Shown here: piece after piece, positions 1-6,347 of the stretch
How positions within the stretch are numbered: position 1 is the stretch's first letter
Layout: each line of letters opens with the position of its first letter
Assembly (NCBI GenBank): GCA_025355035.1
Contig: JANXLS010000326.1
Coordinates: forward strand, 1 to 6,540
Direction of reading: 5' to 3'
DNA: 6,540 nucleotides
Source: Planctomycetota bacterium
GTDB taxonomy: Bacteria > Planctomycetota > SZUA-567 > H5-PLA8
Made by a program: the position numbers and the translations under genes
Notes under the pieces: model-generated
Seen by the model: the letters and a program-made list of their open reading frames with translations, nothing else
What the model was told of the DNA's origin: nothing
Databases searched by the model: none

Positions 1-2535
1 AAATCCCTGGTCGCGCGCCACAGCAATGATCTCGTTGATGCACTGTCGGACGCCCGGATGCCGTTCGAAATACGCGTCAATAATCTCCTGCGCCTGGCGC
101 CGCCCGATCCCCAAAACCTTTGCCAATCCAAATGCCGATTGACCGTATAGAATGCCGAAATTCACGGCCTTCGCCTGAGTGCGCTGCTCGCGCGTGACAT
201 CGTTTTCAGAGACGCCATTCAACGTCGCCGCGACGGCCGTGTGAATGTCCACTCCTTTTGCAAAAGCATCCATCAGCGCTTTGTCCTGGCTGTAATGCGC
301 GAGGATGCGCAGTTCGATCTGCGAATAATCCGCCGTCAGAATCGTCCAGTCATCATGGCCGGGTTTGAACGCAGTGCGGATCGAGCGCCCCAGCTCGCTG
401 CGGATCGGAATGTTCTGTAAATTCGGATCGTTCGAACTCAGTCGACCCGTCTCGGCACCCGTCTGATGAAACGTCGTATGAATGCGTCCGGTCGAATGCA
501 GTATCATCACCGGTAATGCGTCGACATAGGTGTTCTTCAGTTTCAACGTTCCGCGGAAATCGAGAATCTTCTGCGGCAGTTCGTGTTCTTTCGCGAGTTC
601 CAACAATACTTCTTCGTTCGTTGAAGCCTGTCCCGTCGATGTCGTGTCTTTTGAAACCAGCCCCAGCTTCTCGAAGAGAATTCCGCCGAGTTGCTTGGGG
701 CTGCTGATATTGAACTTCTCGCCCGCAATTGCGTAAATCACCGCTTCCTGCTCTGCGAGCTGCTTCTCCAAGCGCCCCGACATCGCGCGCAAAAATTCCG
801 AATCAACGCGGATGCCCAGCCACTCCATGTCCGCCAACACGCTGATCAGCGGAAGTTCAATGTCGCGCAACAGCGGCTCTAGCCCGGCATCGCGAATCTT
901 CGGCGCGAGACACTCCGAAAGCCGCCACGCAAAATCCGCGGAAACACACGCCTGCCGCCCCAAATCTTCGCCGCCCAACATCTCGTCTTCATTGCGCTTC
1001 TTCTTCGTGTTCAAAGCGGAATTCGACTTCTCAGCGCGAATGCCCAGATGCTCCAGCGACAATTCGTCGATCGTCAATTTCTGTGCCGCGGGTTCAAGCA
1101 ACCAGCCCGCGATCAGCGTGTCAAACGCCACCCCGCGCAATTCAATTCCGTGATTGCGGAAGACCTGAATCTCGTGCTTTATGTCGTGTCCGATCTTCTG
1201 AACCGACGCATCTTCCACGCGCGAACGGAGCGTTGCAAGCACTCCTTTTTCATCGAGCGTCGCACAGCCCATCGGCCCGCGTATCGGCAGGTAATGCGCT
1301 TCTGCGTCCTTCCAACAAAATGCAAGCCCCACAATCTCCGACGCGCGCGGACTGACACTCGTCGTCTCAATACTGATCGAGAAACGCGGTTGCTTCGAAA
1401 ACTCTGCAACGAACCCATGGAGCTTCACTTCGTCATCGACAATCGTATGCTTCATTTCGAGCCGAGCCGGTCCCGTCTGCGGCTGACTCGCGGCTTCAGC
1501 TGCAGCGGCAGTTTCGAATTGCGCGAGATGCTCCTGATCAAGGTCGCGCATGAACGACTTGAAGTCCAAGCGCTTCAACAATGGAGCGAGCTTCAACACT
1601 TCGGGCGGATTCAATCGCATCGATGTGAGATCGAAATTCAGCGGCACGTTCAAATCCAATCGCGCCAACTCGCGACATGCCCGGGCGCGCTCGGTCTGAG
1701 CGAACAGATACGCTTCGACGACTTTGACGCCCTTCGGCGGCTTAATCGGCTTGCGATCATCTTTATTTTCCTTAAATGACTCCGCTTCATGAGCCGTTGC
1801 AAACGCTAAAATCTCAGCCGCTCGATCCGCGAATTTCTGTTGATAAAATTCGAGCGCGGCATCCATCGTTCCATGTTCGGCCAATAGCTTGAGCGCCGTC
1901 TGTCCGCCTACGCCCGCAACGCCGGGAATGTTATCCACCGCGTCGCCCTGAAATCCCAGCCAATCGATAATCTGCGTCGGCTTCACACCCTTTACCGCGA
2001 ACACAGTATCTTCGTCGAAAACAATGTCTTTCATCGGATCGTAAATCTCAACGCCCGCCTGAACGACCTGCATCAAATCCTTGTCGCCGGTGACGATCAC
2101 CGATTTGATGCCCTGCTTGTGCGCCAGCATCGCCAGCGTCCCGATGACGTCGTCCGCTTCGAATCCTTCGATTTGAAACGATGGAATCCCATATCCCGCG
2201 CACAGCTCAAACGCTATATCGATCTGCGGTCGCAAGTCGTCCGGCATCGCATCGCGGTGGCTCTTGTATCCGGAAAACGAAGCCCCTAATTTCGCAGCGT
2301 ATTCATCGTACCGAGCTTCGCGAGTGACCGGCCCATGCGGATCAAACACCGCCACCATGAAGTCCGGCTTGAAGCGATTGCGCAGCTTTCGAATCTCCAT
2401 GCCAAACCCGAAAACGGCGTTGGTCGGCGTCTTGCGGTCGGCCGCCATCATGCTGCCGGGGCGTATCGCATGGTACGAGCGGTACAGCAGCGCGTGACCA
2501 TCGATCAGGTATAAAGTTTGAGGTTTATCGGGCAT
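1..2535 (-). CDS. polA: DNA polymerase I, 3' end beyond window
   Basis: Family A DNA polymerase, used in cytoplasmic repair and Okazaki fragment processing. Reading starts at the ATG at 2535-2533 and stays open for 845 codons to the window edge. The N-terminal 5' nuclease looks intact: D12, D65, the acidic cluster E126/D128/D129, D151/D153 and D198/D201, the last in GDAVDNIPGV followed by a helix-hairpin-helix. A 3'-5' exonuclease-like fold spans about residues 360-560, but its metal ligands are mostly replaced (S388, E390 kept, E455, S532). The polymerase domain has TGRLSSNDPNLQNIP (R698), motif A DYSQIELR (D736, E741) and motif B (R785, K789, F793, Y797). Residue 845 corresponds to about residue 814 of the 928-residue E. 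coli enzyme, so roughly 114 residues, including motif C with its catalytic Asp, lie outside. No good Shine-Dalgarno precedes the start. The start is chosen because LYLIDGHALLYRS follows directly, as in other PolA proteins. Confidence 0.97.
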   Translation of the reverse strand, partial: MPDKPQTLYLIDGHALLYRSYHAIRPGSMMAADRKTPTNAVFGFGMEIRKLRNRFKPDFMVAVFDPHGPVTREARYDEYAAKLGASFSGYKSHRDAMPDDLRPQIDIAFELCAGYGIPSFQIEGFEADDVIGTLAMLAHKQGIKSVIVTGDKDLMQVVQAGVEIYDPMKDIVFDEDTVFAVKGVKPTQIIDWLGFQGDAVDNIPGVAGVGGQTALKLLAEHGTMDAALEFYQQKFADRAAEILAFATAHEAESFKENKDDRKPIKPPKGVKVVEAYLFAQTERARACRELARLDLNVPLNFDLTSMRLNPPEVLKLAPLLKRLDFKSFMRDLDQEHLAQFETAAAAEAASQPQTGPARLEMKHTIVDDEVKLHGFVAEFSKQPRFSISIETTSVSPRASEIVGLAFCWKDAEAHYLPIRGPMGCATLDEKGVLATLRSRVEDASVQKIGHDIKHEIQVFRNHGIELRGVAFDTLIAGWLLEPAAQKLTIDELSLEHLGIRAEKSNSALNTKKKRNEDEMLGGEDLGRQACVSADFAWRLSECLAPKIRDAGLEPLLRDIELPLISVLADMEWLGIRVDSEFLRAMSGRLEKQLAEQEAVIYAIAGEKFNISSPKQLGGILFEKLGLVSKDTTSTGQASTNEEVLLELAKEHELPQKILDFRGTLKLKNTYVDALPVMILHSTGRIHTTFHQTGAETGRLSSNDPNLQNIPIRSELGRSIRTAFKPGHDDWTILTADYSQIELRILAHYSQDKALMDAFAKGVDIHTAVAATLNGVSENDVTREQRTQAKAVNFGILYGQSAFGLAKVLGIGRRQAQEIIDAYFERHPGVRQCINEIIAVARDQGF

Positions 2536-2710
2536 TGTGAGGGTTGCCGGAAACAGCGAGCTAAAAACTAAATCAGCGAGCGCAAGCCAGACGCGCGCAT
2601 TAAAAGTTGAAGGGATTGAAAAATACCGGGGTGGCTTTAAACGTCTAGACCGAACAAATCCGCGCGCTCATTATTGTTGGTAGGACGTGCGAACTGTACG
2701 GAATGTCTCT

Positions 2711-2735
2711 GGAATCTAATTCTTTTTCAGATTCC
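2711..2735. repeat. 7-bp perfect inverted repeat in polA promoter region
   Basis: Arms ggaatct (2711-2717) and agattcc (2729-2735) are exact reverse complements separated by 11 bases. The pair straddles the candidate polA -10/-35 spacer, so it could be an operator or a weak hairpin. No U-tract follows, so it is not a terminator. Short arms like this can occur by chance. Confidence 0.4.
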
Positions 2736-2740
2736 GTCAA
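2713..2740 (-). promoter_or_regulatory. Candidate sigma70-type promoter for polA
   Basis: Read on the minus strand, TTGACG (2740-2735) lies 16 bases from TAGATT (2718-2713), matching the -35 and -10 consensus at 5 of 6 and 4 of 6 positions. A start near 2706 would give polA a leader of about 170 nt, which is long. This is only a consensus match, and other promoters closer to the gene are possible. Confidence 0.3.
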
Positions 2741-2787
2741 GTTCTTTTACATGCGTTTGAATTTTAAAACACGGCCAGCGCGACGAG

Positions 2788-2816
2788 TTGCGAATCCTGG
2801 AGATATCGGCTAAGAT
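2788..2816 (+). promoter_or_regulatory. Candidate sigma70-type promoter for antitoxin gene
   Basis: TTGCGA (2788-2793) and TAAGAT (2811-2816) are spaced 17 bases apart, each matching consensus at 4 of 6 positions. An overlapping TATAAG at 2816-2821 is a better -10 but sits too far from this -35. The position, about 20-30 bases before the Shine-Dalgarno of the DUF433 gene, is sensible. It may also serve glyS by read-through. Confidence 0.35.
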
Positions 2817-2843
2817 ATAAGTTTGTCACCCGGGAGTAGACGT

Positions 2844-3083
2844 ATGGACTACAGAAAATTCATTGTTCGAAACCCAAAGATTTGCGGCGGAGTGCCTATC
2901 CTTAAGGGAACTCGTGTCCCGCGGAAAACTGTTCTTGCGAACATTACTGAGGGATTGAGCGACGAAGAAATTCTCGACTCGTATCCGTTGTTGAAATCCG
3001 AGCATTTGCGCGCAGCAGTCGTGTTTGCAGCAAAATCCGCGCAGGACGATATTCCGCAATACGGTACCGTCGCGCTGAGATGA
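2844..3083 (+). CDS. DUF433 family antitoxin (VapB45-like)
   Basis: A 79-residue protein with the DUF433 signature: an N-terminal I-x-x-NPKICGGVPILKGTRVP stretch (residues 8-27), then ITEGLSDEEILDSYP (about 34-48) and a helical segment LRAAVVFAAKSAQ. DUF433 proteins are small helical, DNA-binding-like antitoxins usually encoded just before a DUF5615 PIN-like RNase toxin; here the toxin is a remnant. The length is normal for the family, so the antitoxin seems complete. The ATG at 2844 is preferred over an in-frame TTG at 2823 because GGGAG (2832-2836) sits 7 bases upstream and the family homology begins right after it. The stop overlaps the next start in an ATGA, typical of TA operons. Such antitoxins commonly repress their own promoter (family knowledge). 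Whether this one still does so alone is unknown. Confidence 0.88.
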   Translation: MDYRKFIVRNPKICGGVPILKGTRVPRKTVLANITEGLSDEEILDSYPLLKSEHLRAAVVFAAKSAQDDIPQYGTVALR

Positions 3084-3212
3084 AAATCAAAATCGACGAA
3101 AACCTGCCGCGTTCACGAAATCGTTCGGTATGAGAACATCGATTTGTGGCTCGGGTTTATCGTGAGCGTGACGGACTACAAGATTCGTGTTCGAAGACCC
3201 ACTACTAAATAA
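3080..3212 (+). pseudogene. DUF5615 PIN-like toxin remnant (internal deletion plus frameshift)
   Basis: An ATG at 3080, overlapping the antitoxin stop, opens MKIKIDENLPRS, the hallmark N-terminus of DUF5615 (VapC45-like, Mut7-C-related) toxins. It meets a TGA at 3131-3133 after 17 codons. From 3111, in another frame, the sequence reads VHEIVRYENIDLWLGFIV followed by SVTDYKIRVRRPTTK and TAA at 3210-3212. That resembles the family C-terminus: an acidic or aromatic stretch, then G-x-hydrophobic-V-x-V and a final R-V-R-R. Intact members have about 110-120 residues, so some 65-75 codons from the middle, including later catalytic acidic residues, are missing and the ends are joined out of frame near 3108-3125. 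The product cannot be an active RNase. The family identification rests on both ends together, as each is short alone. Confidence 0.72.
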
Positions 3213-3215
3213 GGA
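3211..3215 (+). promoter_or_regulatory. glyS ribosome binding site overlapping toxin-remnant stop
   Basis: AAGGA at 3211-3215 lies 5 bases before the ATG of glyS and supports that start. Its first two bases belong to the TAA (3210-3212) that ends the toxin C-terminal frame, so the ancestral toxin gene stopped only 8 bases before glyS, close enough for translational coupling. Confidence 0.7.
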
Positions 3216-3220
3216 ATCGC

Positions 3221-4762
3221 ATGAGCCAGGATAAGAAGAAACCGAAAGCCTCCGCCGAACCGGAGATCATGGAAAAAATCGTTTCGCTGTGCAAACAGCG
3301 CGGCTTCGTCTTTCAGTCGTCTGAAATTTACGGCGGACTGAAGAGTTGCTACGACTACGGCCCGCTCGGCGCGGAGTTGAAGCGCAACGTCAAAGCCGAG
3401 TGGTGGCGCACGATGGTCCACGGTCGCGAAGACGTCGTCGGCCTCGATGCCAGCATCATCATGCACCCCAACGTCTGGCGCGCGAGCGGACATCTGGCCG
3501 GTTTCACCGACCCCATGATCGACTGCAAAGATTGCAAGGAACGCGGTCGCGCAGATAAATGGCCTGTGGTCGCGGAAGGCTCGGAAGTCGACTACAAGGT
3601 CATCGTGGATCACCAAAGCGGAAAGAAGGAATCGCGCAAGGGTGCTGTCGGTAAACTCGGCATCGTCTGCCCCAACTGCGGCAGCCCGAATTTGTCGGAC
3701 ATCCGCCGATTCAACATGATGTTCCGCACCTCGCTGGGCAGCGTCGATAACATCGAAGGCATCGCCAAAGCGCTGGAAGGCAAGACGCTCAGCGGCGACG
3801 ATTTGAAAGCAGCGATCGCCGGCGCGATCGACGAGACCGCCGTCTACCTGCGTCCGGAAACCGCGCAGGCCATGTTCACGAATTTCTTGAATGTCCAAAC
3901 CAGCATGCGCATGAAGCCGCCGTTCGGAATCGCGCAGCAGGGCAAGAGCTTCCGCAACGAAATCACGGTCGAACACTTCACGTTCCGGTCGTGCGAATTC
4001 GAACAGATGGAAATGGAATTCTTCGTCCCGCCGCCTCAGTACGCTGAAGAAGGCAAGGACGATATGTACTGGTACAATTACTGGTGCGAACAGCGCTTGA
4101 ATTGGTACAGTTCGCTCGGCATCCGCAAAGAAAAGCTCCGCTTGCGCCCGCACGAAACCAGCGAACTGGCGCACTATGCCAAGGCGTGCAGCGATGTCGA
4201 ATTCGATTACCCGTGGGGCTGGGGCGAACTCGAGGGCATCGCGCACCGTGGCGACTTCGATTTGAAGCAGCACGAAAAGCACAGCGGTAAAAAACTGACA
4301 TTCTTCGATTCTCAGAAGAACGCGCATTACCATCCGTTCGTGATCGAACCGGCCGCCGGAGCCGATCGAACCGCGCTCGCATTTTTGATCGACGCCTACA
4401 ACGAGGAACCGCCGCCGCCCGGAACAACCGAAGGTCGCACCGTGCTCAAGCTGCACCCGCGTTTGGCTCCGATCAAAGTCGCCGTCTTCCCGCTCGTCAA
4501 AAAAGACGGCATGCCCGAAATCGCGCGCAAAGTCATGGGCGAATTTCACAAGCACCAAGTCAACGCGTTTTACGACGAAAAGGACACCGTCGGGCGCCGC
4601 TATCGCCGTCAGGACGAATGCGGTACGCCCTATTGCATTACGGTCGACGGCCAAACCGCGCAAGACGGTTCCGTCACGATCCGCGACCGCGACACGATGC
4701 AGCAGGAACGCATCCAAATCGATGGAGCCGTCGAAGCCGTCCGCAAACGCCTGGCGGTCTAA
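3221..4762 (+). CDS. glyS: Glycyl-tRNA synthetase, homodimeric (single-chain) type
   Basis: Class II aminoacyl-tRNA synthetase that charges tRNA-Gly with glycine in the cytoplasm. At 513 residues it matches the alpha2 type (sometimes named glyQS), not the two-gene alpha/beta form. Residues 17-50 carry the family start (RGFVFQSSEIYGGLKSCYDYGPLG). CxxC pairs at C102/C105 and C150/C153 suggest a zinc-binding insert. MMFRTSLG (166-173) and YLRPETAQAMF (209-219) lead into motif 2 around GKSFRNEITVEHFTFRSCEF (241-260). ELEGIAHRGDFDL (336-348) is a glycine-enzyme signature, and motif 3 is VIEPAAGADRTALAFL (374-389, R383). The anticodon-binding domain runs from about 415 to 510, with GRRYRRQDECGTP (458-470) and SVTIRDRDTMQQERI (484-498). 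The start is fixed by AAGGA 5 bases upstream. The gene may be cotranscribed with the antitoxin gene 137 bases upstream; no separate promoter is obvious. Confidence 0.97.
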   Translation: MSQDKKKPKASAEPEIMEKIVSLCKQRGFVFQSSEIYGGLKSCYDYGPLGAELKRNVKAEWWRTMVHGREDVVGLDASIIMHPNVWRASGHLAGFTDPMIDCKDCKERGRADKWPVVAEGSEVDYKVIVDHQSGKKESRKGAVGKLGIVCPNCGSPNLSDIRRFNMMFRTSLGSVDNIEGIAKALEGKTLSGDDLKAAIAGAIDETAVYLRPETAQAMFTNFLNVQTSMRMKPPFGIAQQGKSFRNEITVEHFTFRSCEFEQMEMEFFVPPPQYAEEGKDDMYWYNYWCEQRLNWYSSLGIRKEKLRLRPHETSELAHYAKACSDVEFDYPWGWGELEGIAHRGDFDLKQHEKHSGKKLTFFDSQKNAHYHPFVIEPAAGADRTALAFLIDAYNEEPPPPGTTEGRTVLKLHPRLAPIKVAVFPLVKKDGMPEIARKVMGEFHKHQVNAFYDEKDTVGRRYRRQDECGTPYCITVDGQTAQDGSVTIRDRDTMQQERIQIDGAVEAVRKRLAV

Positions 4763-4780
4763 AATAGGAGCATCGCCGTT

Positions 4781-4839
4781 CCCTCTCCTGTTTGGGAGAG
4801 GGCCGACGAGCGCTGCCCGTAACGCTCGCGGGGTGAGGG
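4781..4839. repeat. Intergenic hairpin repeat element
   Basis: The element has three parts. A perfect 8-bp stem pairs ccctctcc (4781-4788) with ggagaggg (4795-4802) over a 6-base loop. A second 6-bp stem pairs cgagcg (4807-4812) with cgctcg (4823-4828). Then comes ggggtgaggg (4830-4839), an imperfect third copy of the G-rich arm. Combinations of CCCTCACCC, CCCTCTCC and GGAGAGGG arms are a common form of dispersed intergenic repeat in bacterial genomes. It sits between convergent genes, a usual place for such elements. Copy number in this genome cannot be seen here. Confidence 0.6.
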
Positions 4840-4878
4840 AAAGCGTGAGAATTCAGTTGCGCGCAAGTCAATGGATCG

Positions 4879-4922
4879 AAAAGTCCTCTACGACGCAACC
4901 CGTCGTATAGGACTTTTTTTTT
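4879..4922 (+). terminator. Strong intrinsic terminator of glyS
   Basis: Arms at 4879-4895 and 4901-4917 form a 17-bp stem with a single mismatch and a 5-base loop (caacc). The 3' arm runs into nine T's (4914-4922), so it is a textbook rho-independent terminator for glyS. Read on the minus strand the hairpin is followed by only four T's, so it may also end the convergent operon, less efficiently. The T-tract overlaps the stop codon (4921-4923) of the minus-strand gene. Confidence 0.9.
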
Positions 4923-5340
4923 ACTGCGGTTTCATCGAAAAGTCAGCTGCCGCAAACAACCCGTTCGGCCCCGGTACGTGCAGCGAATTCAGCGCCATAA
5001 AATCGGTCAACACTTTTCCGCCGACCGCAACTTTATCAAGATTGATCACGCACTGCGTCGAATCGAGCGATTCAATATACGGCCGCCCTTTTCGAATCGC
5101 GTCGCCCATCGACTCCAATCCATACCGCGCCGCCATTGAACAGAACAGATTGAACGTAATCCGATTCGACGGCGCGTCGACGTTGCAAACAAATCGTACT
5201 TCAACCGCGAGAAACGCCTTTTTTCCTGAGATAAATGCTTTATCGCCATCGATGCGGATCTGTACGTCGCTGAGATGTTGTTCCAAAATTGGCTTCAAAT
5301 TCGGAATGACTTCCGCTGTTTCCAACGTTAGCTTTGCCAT
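4921..5340 (-). CDS. Conserved-looking hypothetical protein, 139 residues
   Basis: I do not recognise this protein. It begins MAKLTLETAEVIPNLKPILE, with no signal peptide or membrane segment, so it is probably cytoplasmic or peripheral. Alternating polar and hydrophobic stretches (VQIRIDGDKAFISGKKAFLAVEVRF as two or three strands near 26-50, ITFNLF, CVINLDKVAVGG near 96-107) suggest a mostly beta fold with one central helix. The last part (LTDFMALNSLHVPG, ending FSMKP) faintly recalls the repeated-strand lipid-binding proteins of the DUF2993/LmeA kind, but that is a guess. It is the last gene of the minus-strand operon, 36 bases after the ExbB-like gene, where an ExbD/TolR partner would be expected. 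It lacks the N-terminal anchor of ExbD and is not one. No clear Shine-Dalgarno precedes the ATG. Coding is supported by operon position, compact spacing and a terminator hairpin directly after the stop. Confidence 0.72.
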   Translation of the reverse strand: MAKLTLETAEVIPNLKPILEQHLSDVQIRIDGDKAFISGKKAFLAVEVRFVCNVDAPSNRITFNLFCSMAARYGLESMGDAIRKGRPYIESLDSTQCVINLDKVAVGGKVLTDFMALNSLHVPGPNGLFAAADFSMKPQ

Positions 5341-5376
5341 AGGATAAAATCCAGTAGGTGAACTCGGAATTCCTCT

Positions 5377-6303
5377 TCAACCCGTTCCACCCGCATGGGT
5401 GGTCACCGCTGTTTTAATCGCACTCTCCTGTGCGTGCGGGGACTCTTCGAAGTCCGCGCTCAAGTCCGGAACTTTGATCATGCTTTCGGTCTTGATCTTC
5501 TCTTCAATATCCTCGATCAGCCGGATACTCTGCCGCGCTTTTCGGTCCAGCGTCACGACGGCGTCCGTCGCTTTGACTTCGATATCGTAAGCGATGTCCA
5601 TCGCTTGCGCTCGCGCCACGAAATAAAATCCGAGCATGATCAGCGACACGACCAGCGCAAATGAAACGCAGTACGCTCCGTCCCCAATCCCCGTCACCAT
5701 GTAATCGAGTGCAAGATCCGCCCCGTCGCGTTGAACCGCATCGGCCTGCTTGATCAGATTCGTTGCCAATCCCAATAATCCCAGAAACGGCGCAATCGCA
5801 GCAATCCATCCCAGCGCTCGCGTTCGGCGCAACAACACATATTTTACCAGTGCCGTTTCGCTGCGCACGGACGTTTCAAGTTGGCTCAACGGAGCACCGT
5901 GCCGAATCAACGCCGCCAGCAACACACGTGAGAGCGACGATCGTTTCTCCCGGCAAAGTGCAAGGCCTGCATCAATTCCTTTCGTATCCGCCACATGCAC
6001 GACATCCTTTTCGAATTCCTGCGGCAGATGTTTTTTGCGTGTCAGAAACGCGAATTGCGCCACTCCAGTAATCGTCCCGACCAACAGAATCATCGCCAGC
6101 GCCCACATTGTCATTCCGCCGCGATTGAGCGTTGCATTGACCTCTGCGAATAGGGACATCGGCGCGGCAGTTTGTCCAGTAGCCGCTTCTTCGGCACAGA
6201 CAAACGTCGTTAAACAAAGTACCGCCAAAATAAACCATGAGCGAAGGCTTCGCGCGCGAGAGCGCGAGCAAGGCAAAGAGAGGTGTCGTTGGATAGCGTC
6301 CAT
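5377..6303 (-). CDS. Divergent MotA/TolQ/ExbB-family membrane protein
   Basis: A 308-residue protein with the ExbB/TolQ architecture. ExbB-type proteins form an inner-membrane, proton-driven stator with ExbD/TolR. A probable signal peptide spans residues 1-37 (basic run SRSRARSLRS, hydrophobic SWFILAVLCLTTFV, possible cut after VCA). Membrane segments lie near 64-88, 163-184 and 209-231, with a cytoplasmic loop (89-162) containing the usual CREKRSSLSRVLLAALIRHG stretch. IAAIAPFLGLLGL in TM2 and GIGDGAYCVSFAL in TM3 match the family. The conserved TM2 threonine (GLLGT in relatives) is L179, the TM3 threonine position is V213, and the TM3 proline is I222. After TM3 comes a charged helix (about 232-275) and a hydrophilic tail. 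The gene starts 44 bases after the GlnD-like stop. No good Shine-Dalgarno is visible, but no alternative start keeps the signal peptide. Function as an ion-driven motor is uncertain. Confidence 0.85.
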   Translation of the reverse strand: MDAIQRHLSLPCSRSRARSLRSWFILAVLCLTTFVCAEEAATGQTAAPMSLFAEVNATLNRGGMTMWALAMILLVGTITGVAQFAFLTRKKHLPQEFEKDVVHVADTKGIDAGLALCREKRSSLSRVLLAALIRHGAPLSQLETSVRSETALVKYVLLRRTRALGWIAAIAPFLGLLGLATNLIKQADAVQRDGADLALDYMVTGIGDGAYCVSFALVVSLIMLGFYFVARAQAMDIAYDIEVKATDAVVTLDRKARQSIRLIEDIEEKIKTESMIKVPDLSADFEESPHAQESAIKTAVTTHAGGTG

Positions 6304-6347
6304 AGCGTCGAAGATTACCTACACCGAGTCATTGTGAGCACACCCGC

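Larger units (their letters stand above)
2536..2843. other. Divergent intergenic region, no gene seen
   Basis: These 308 bases separate divergent polA (minus) and the DUF433 gene (plus). I see no convincing ORF or RNA gene. The middle part (about 2700-2770) is richer in A and T than the flanks and holds a 7-bp inverted repeat and the best promoter-like hexamers on each strand. The rest shows nothing I can name. Confidence 0.6.

Noticed and set aside
1048..1779. A 243-codon plus-strand open frame inside polA
   Set aside because: It lies wholly antisense to well-conserved polA coding sequence, has no Shine-Dalgarno or recognisable domain, and is Arg/His/Gln-rich like a shadow frame.
2823..3083. 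TTG start giving a longer antitoxin
   Set aside because: The extra residues have no family match, and the GGGAG at 2832-2836 is placed for the ATG at 2844.
3176..4717. A 513-codon open frame antisense to glyS, of the same length as glyS
   Set aside because: It runs codon-on-codon opposite glyS, where stops would require TTA, CTA or TCA in the sense gene, and these are rare here. The protein is low-complexity R/F/A/D-rich and matches no family. The equal length is chance.
4674..4910. Short open frames on both strands over the glyS end, repeat and terminator
   Set aside because: They cross hairpin repeats and the terminator, lack ribosome binding sites and show no protein-like pattern.
4921..5340. 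ExbD/TolR assignment for the 139-residue protein
   Set aside because: ExbD needs a single N-terminal membrane helix with a conserved Asp. This protein has no hydrophobic segment of that length.
5750..6337. A 195-codon plus-strand open frame opposite the ExbB-like gene
   Set aside because: The minus-strand frame has a signal peptide, three membrane segments and ExbB motifs. The plus-strand product has none.
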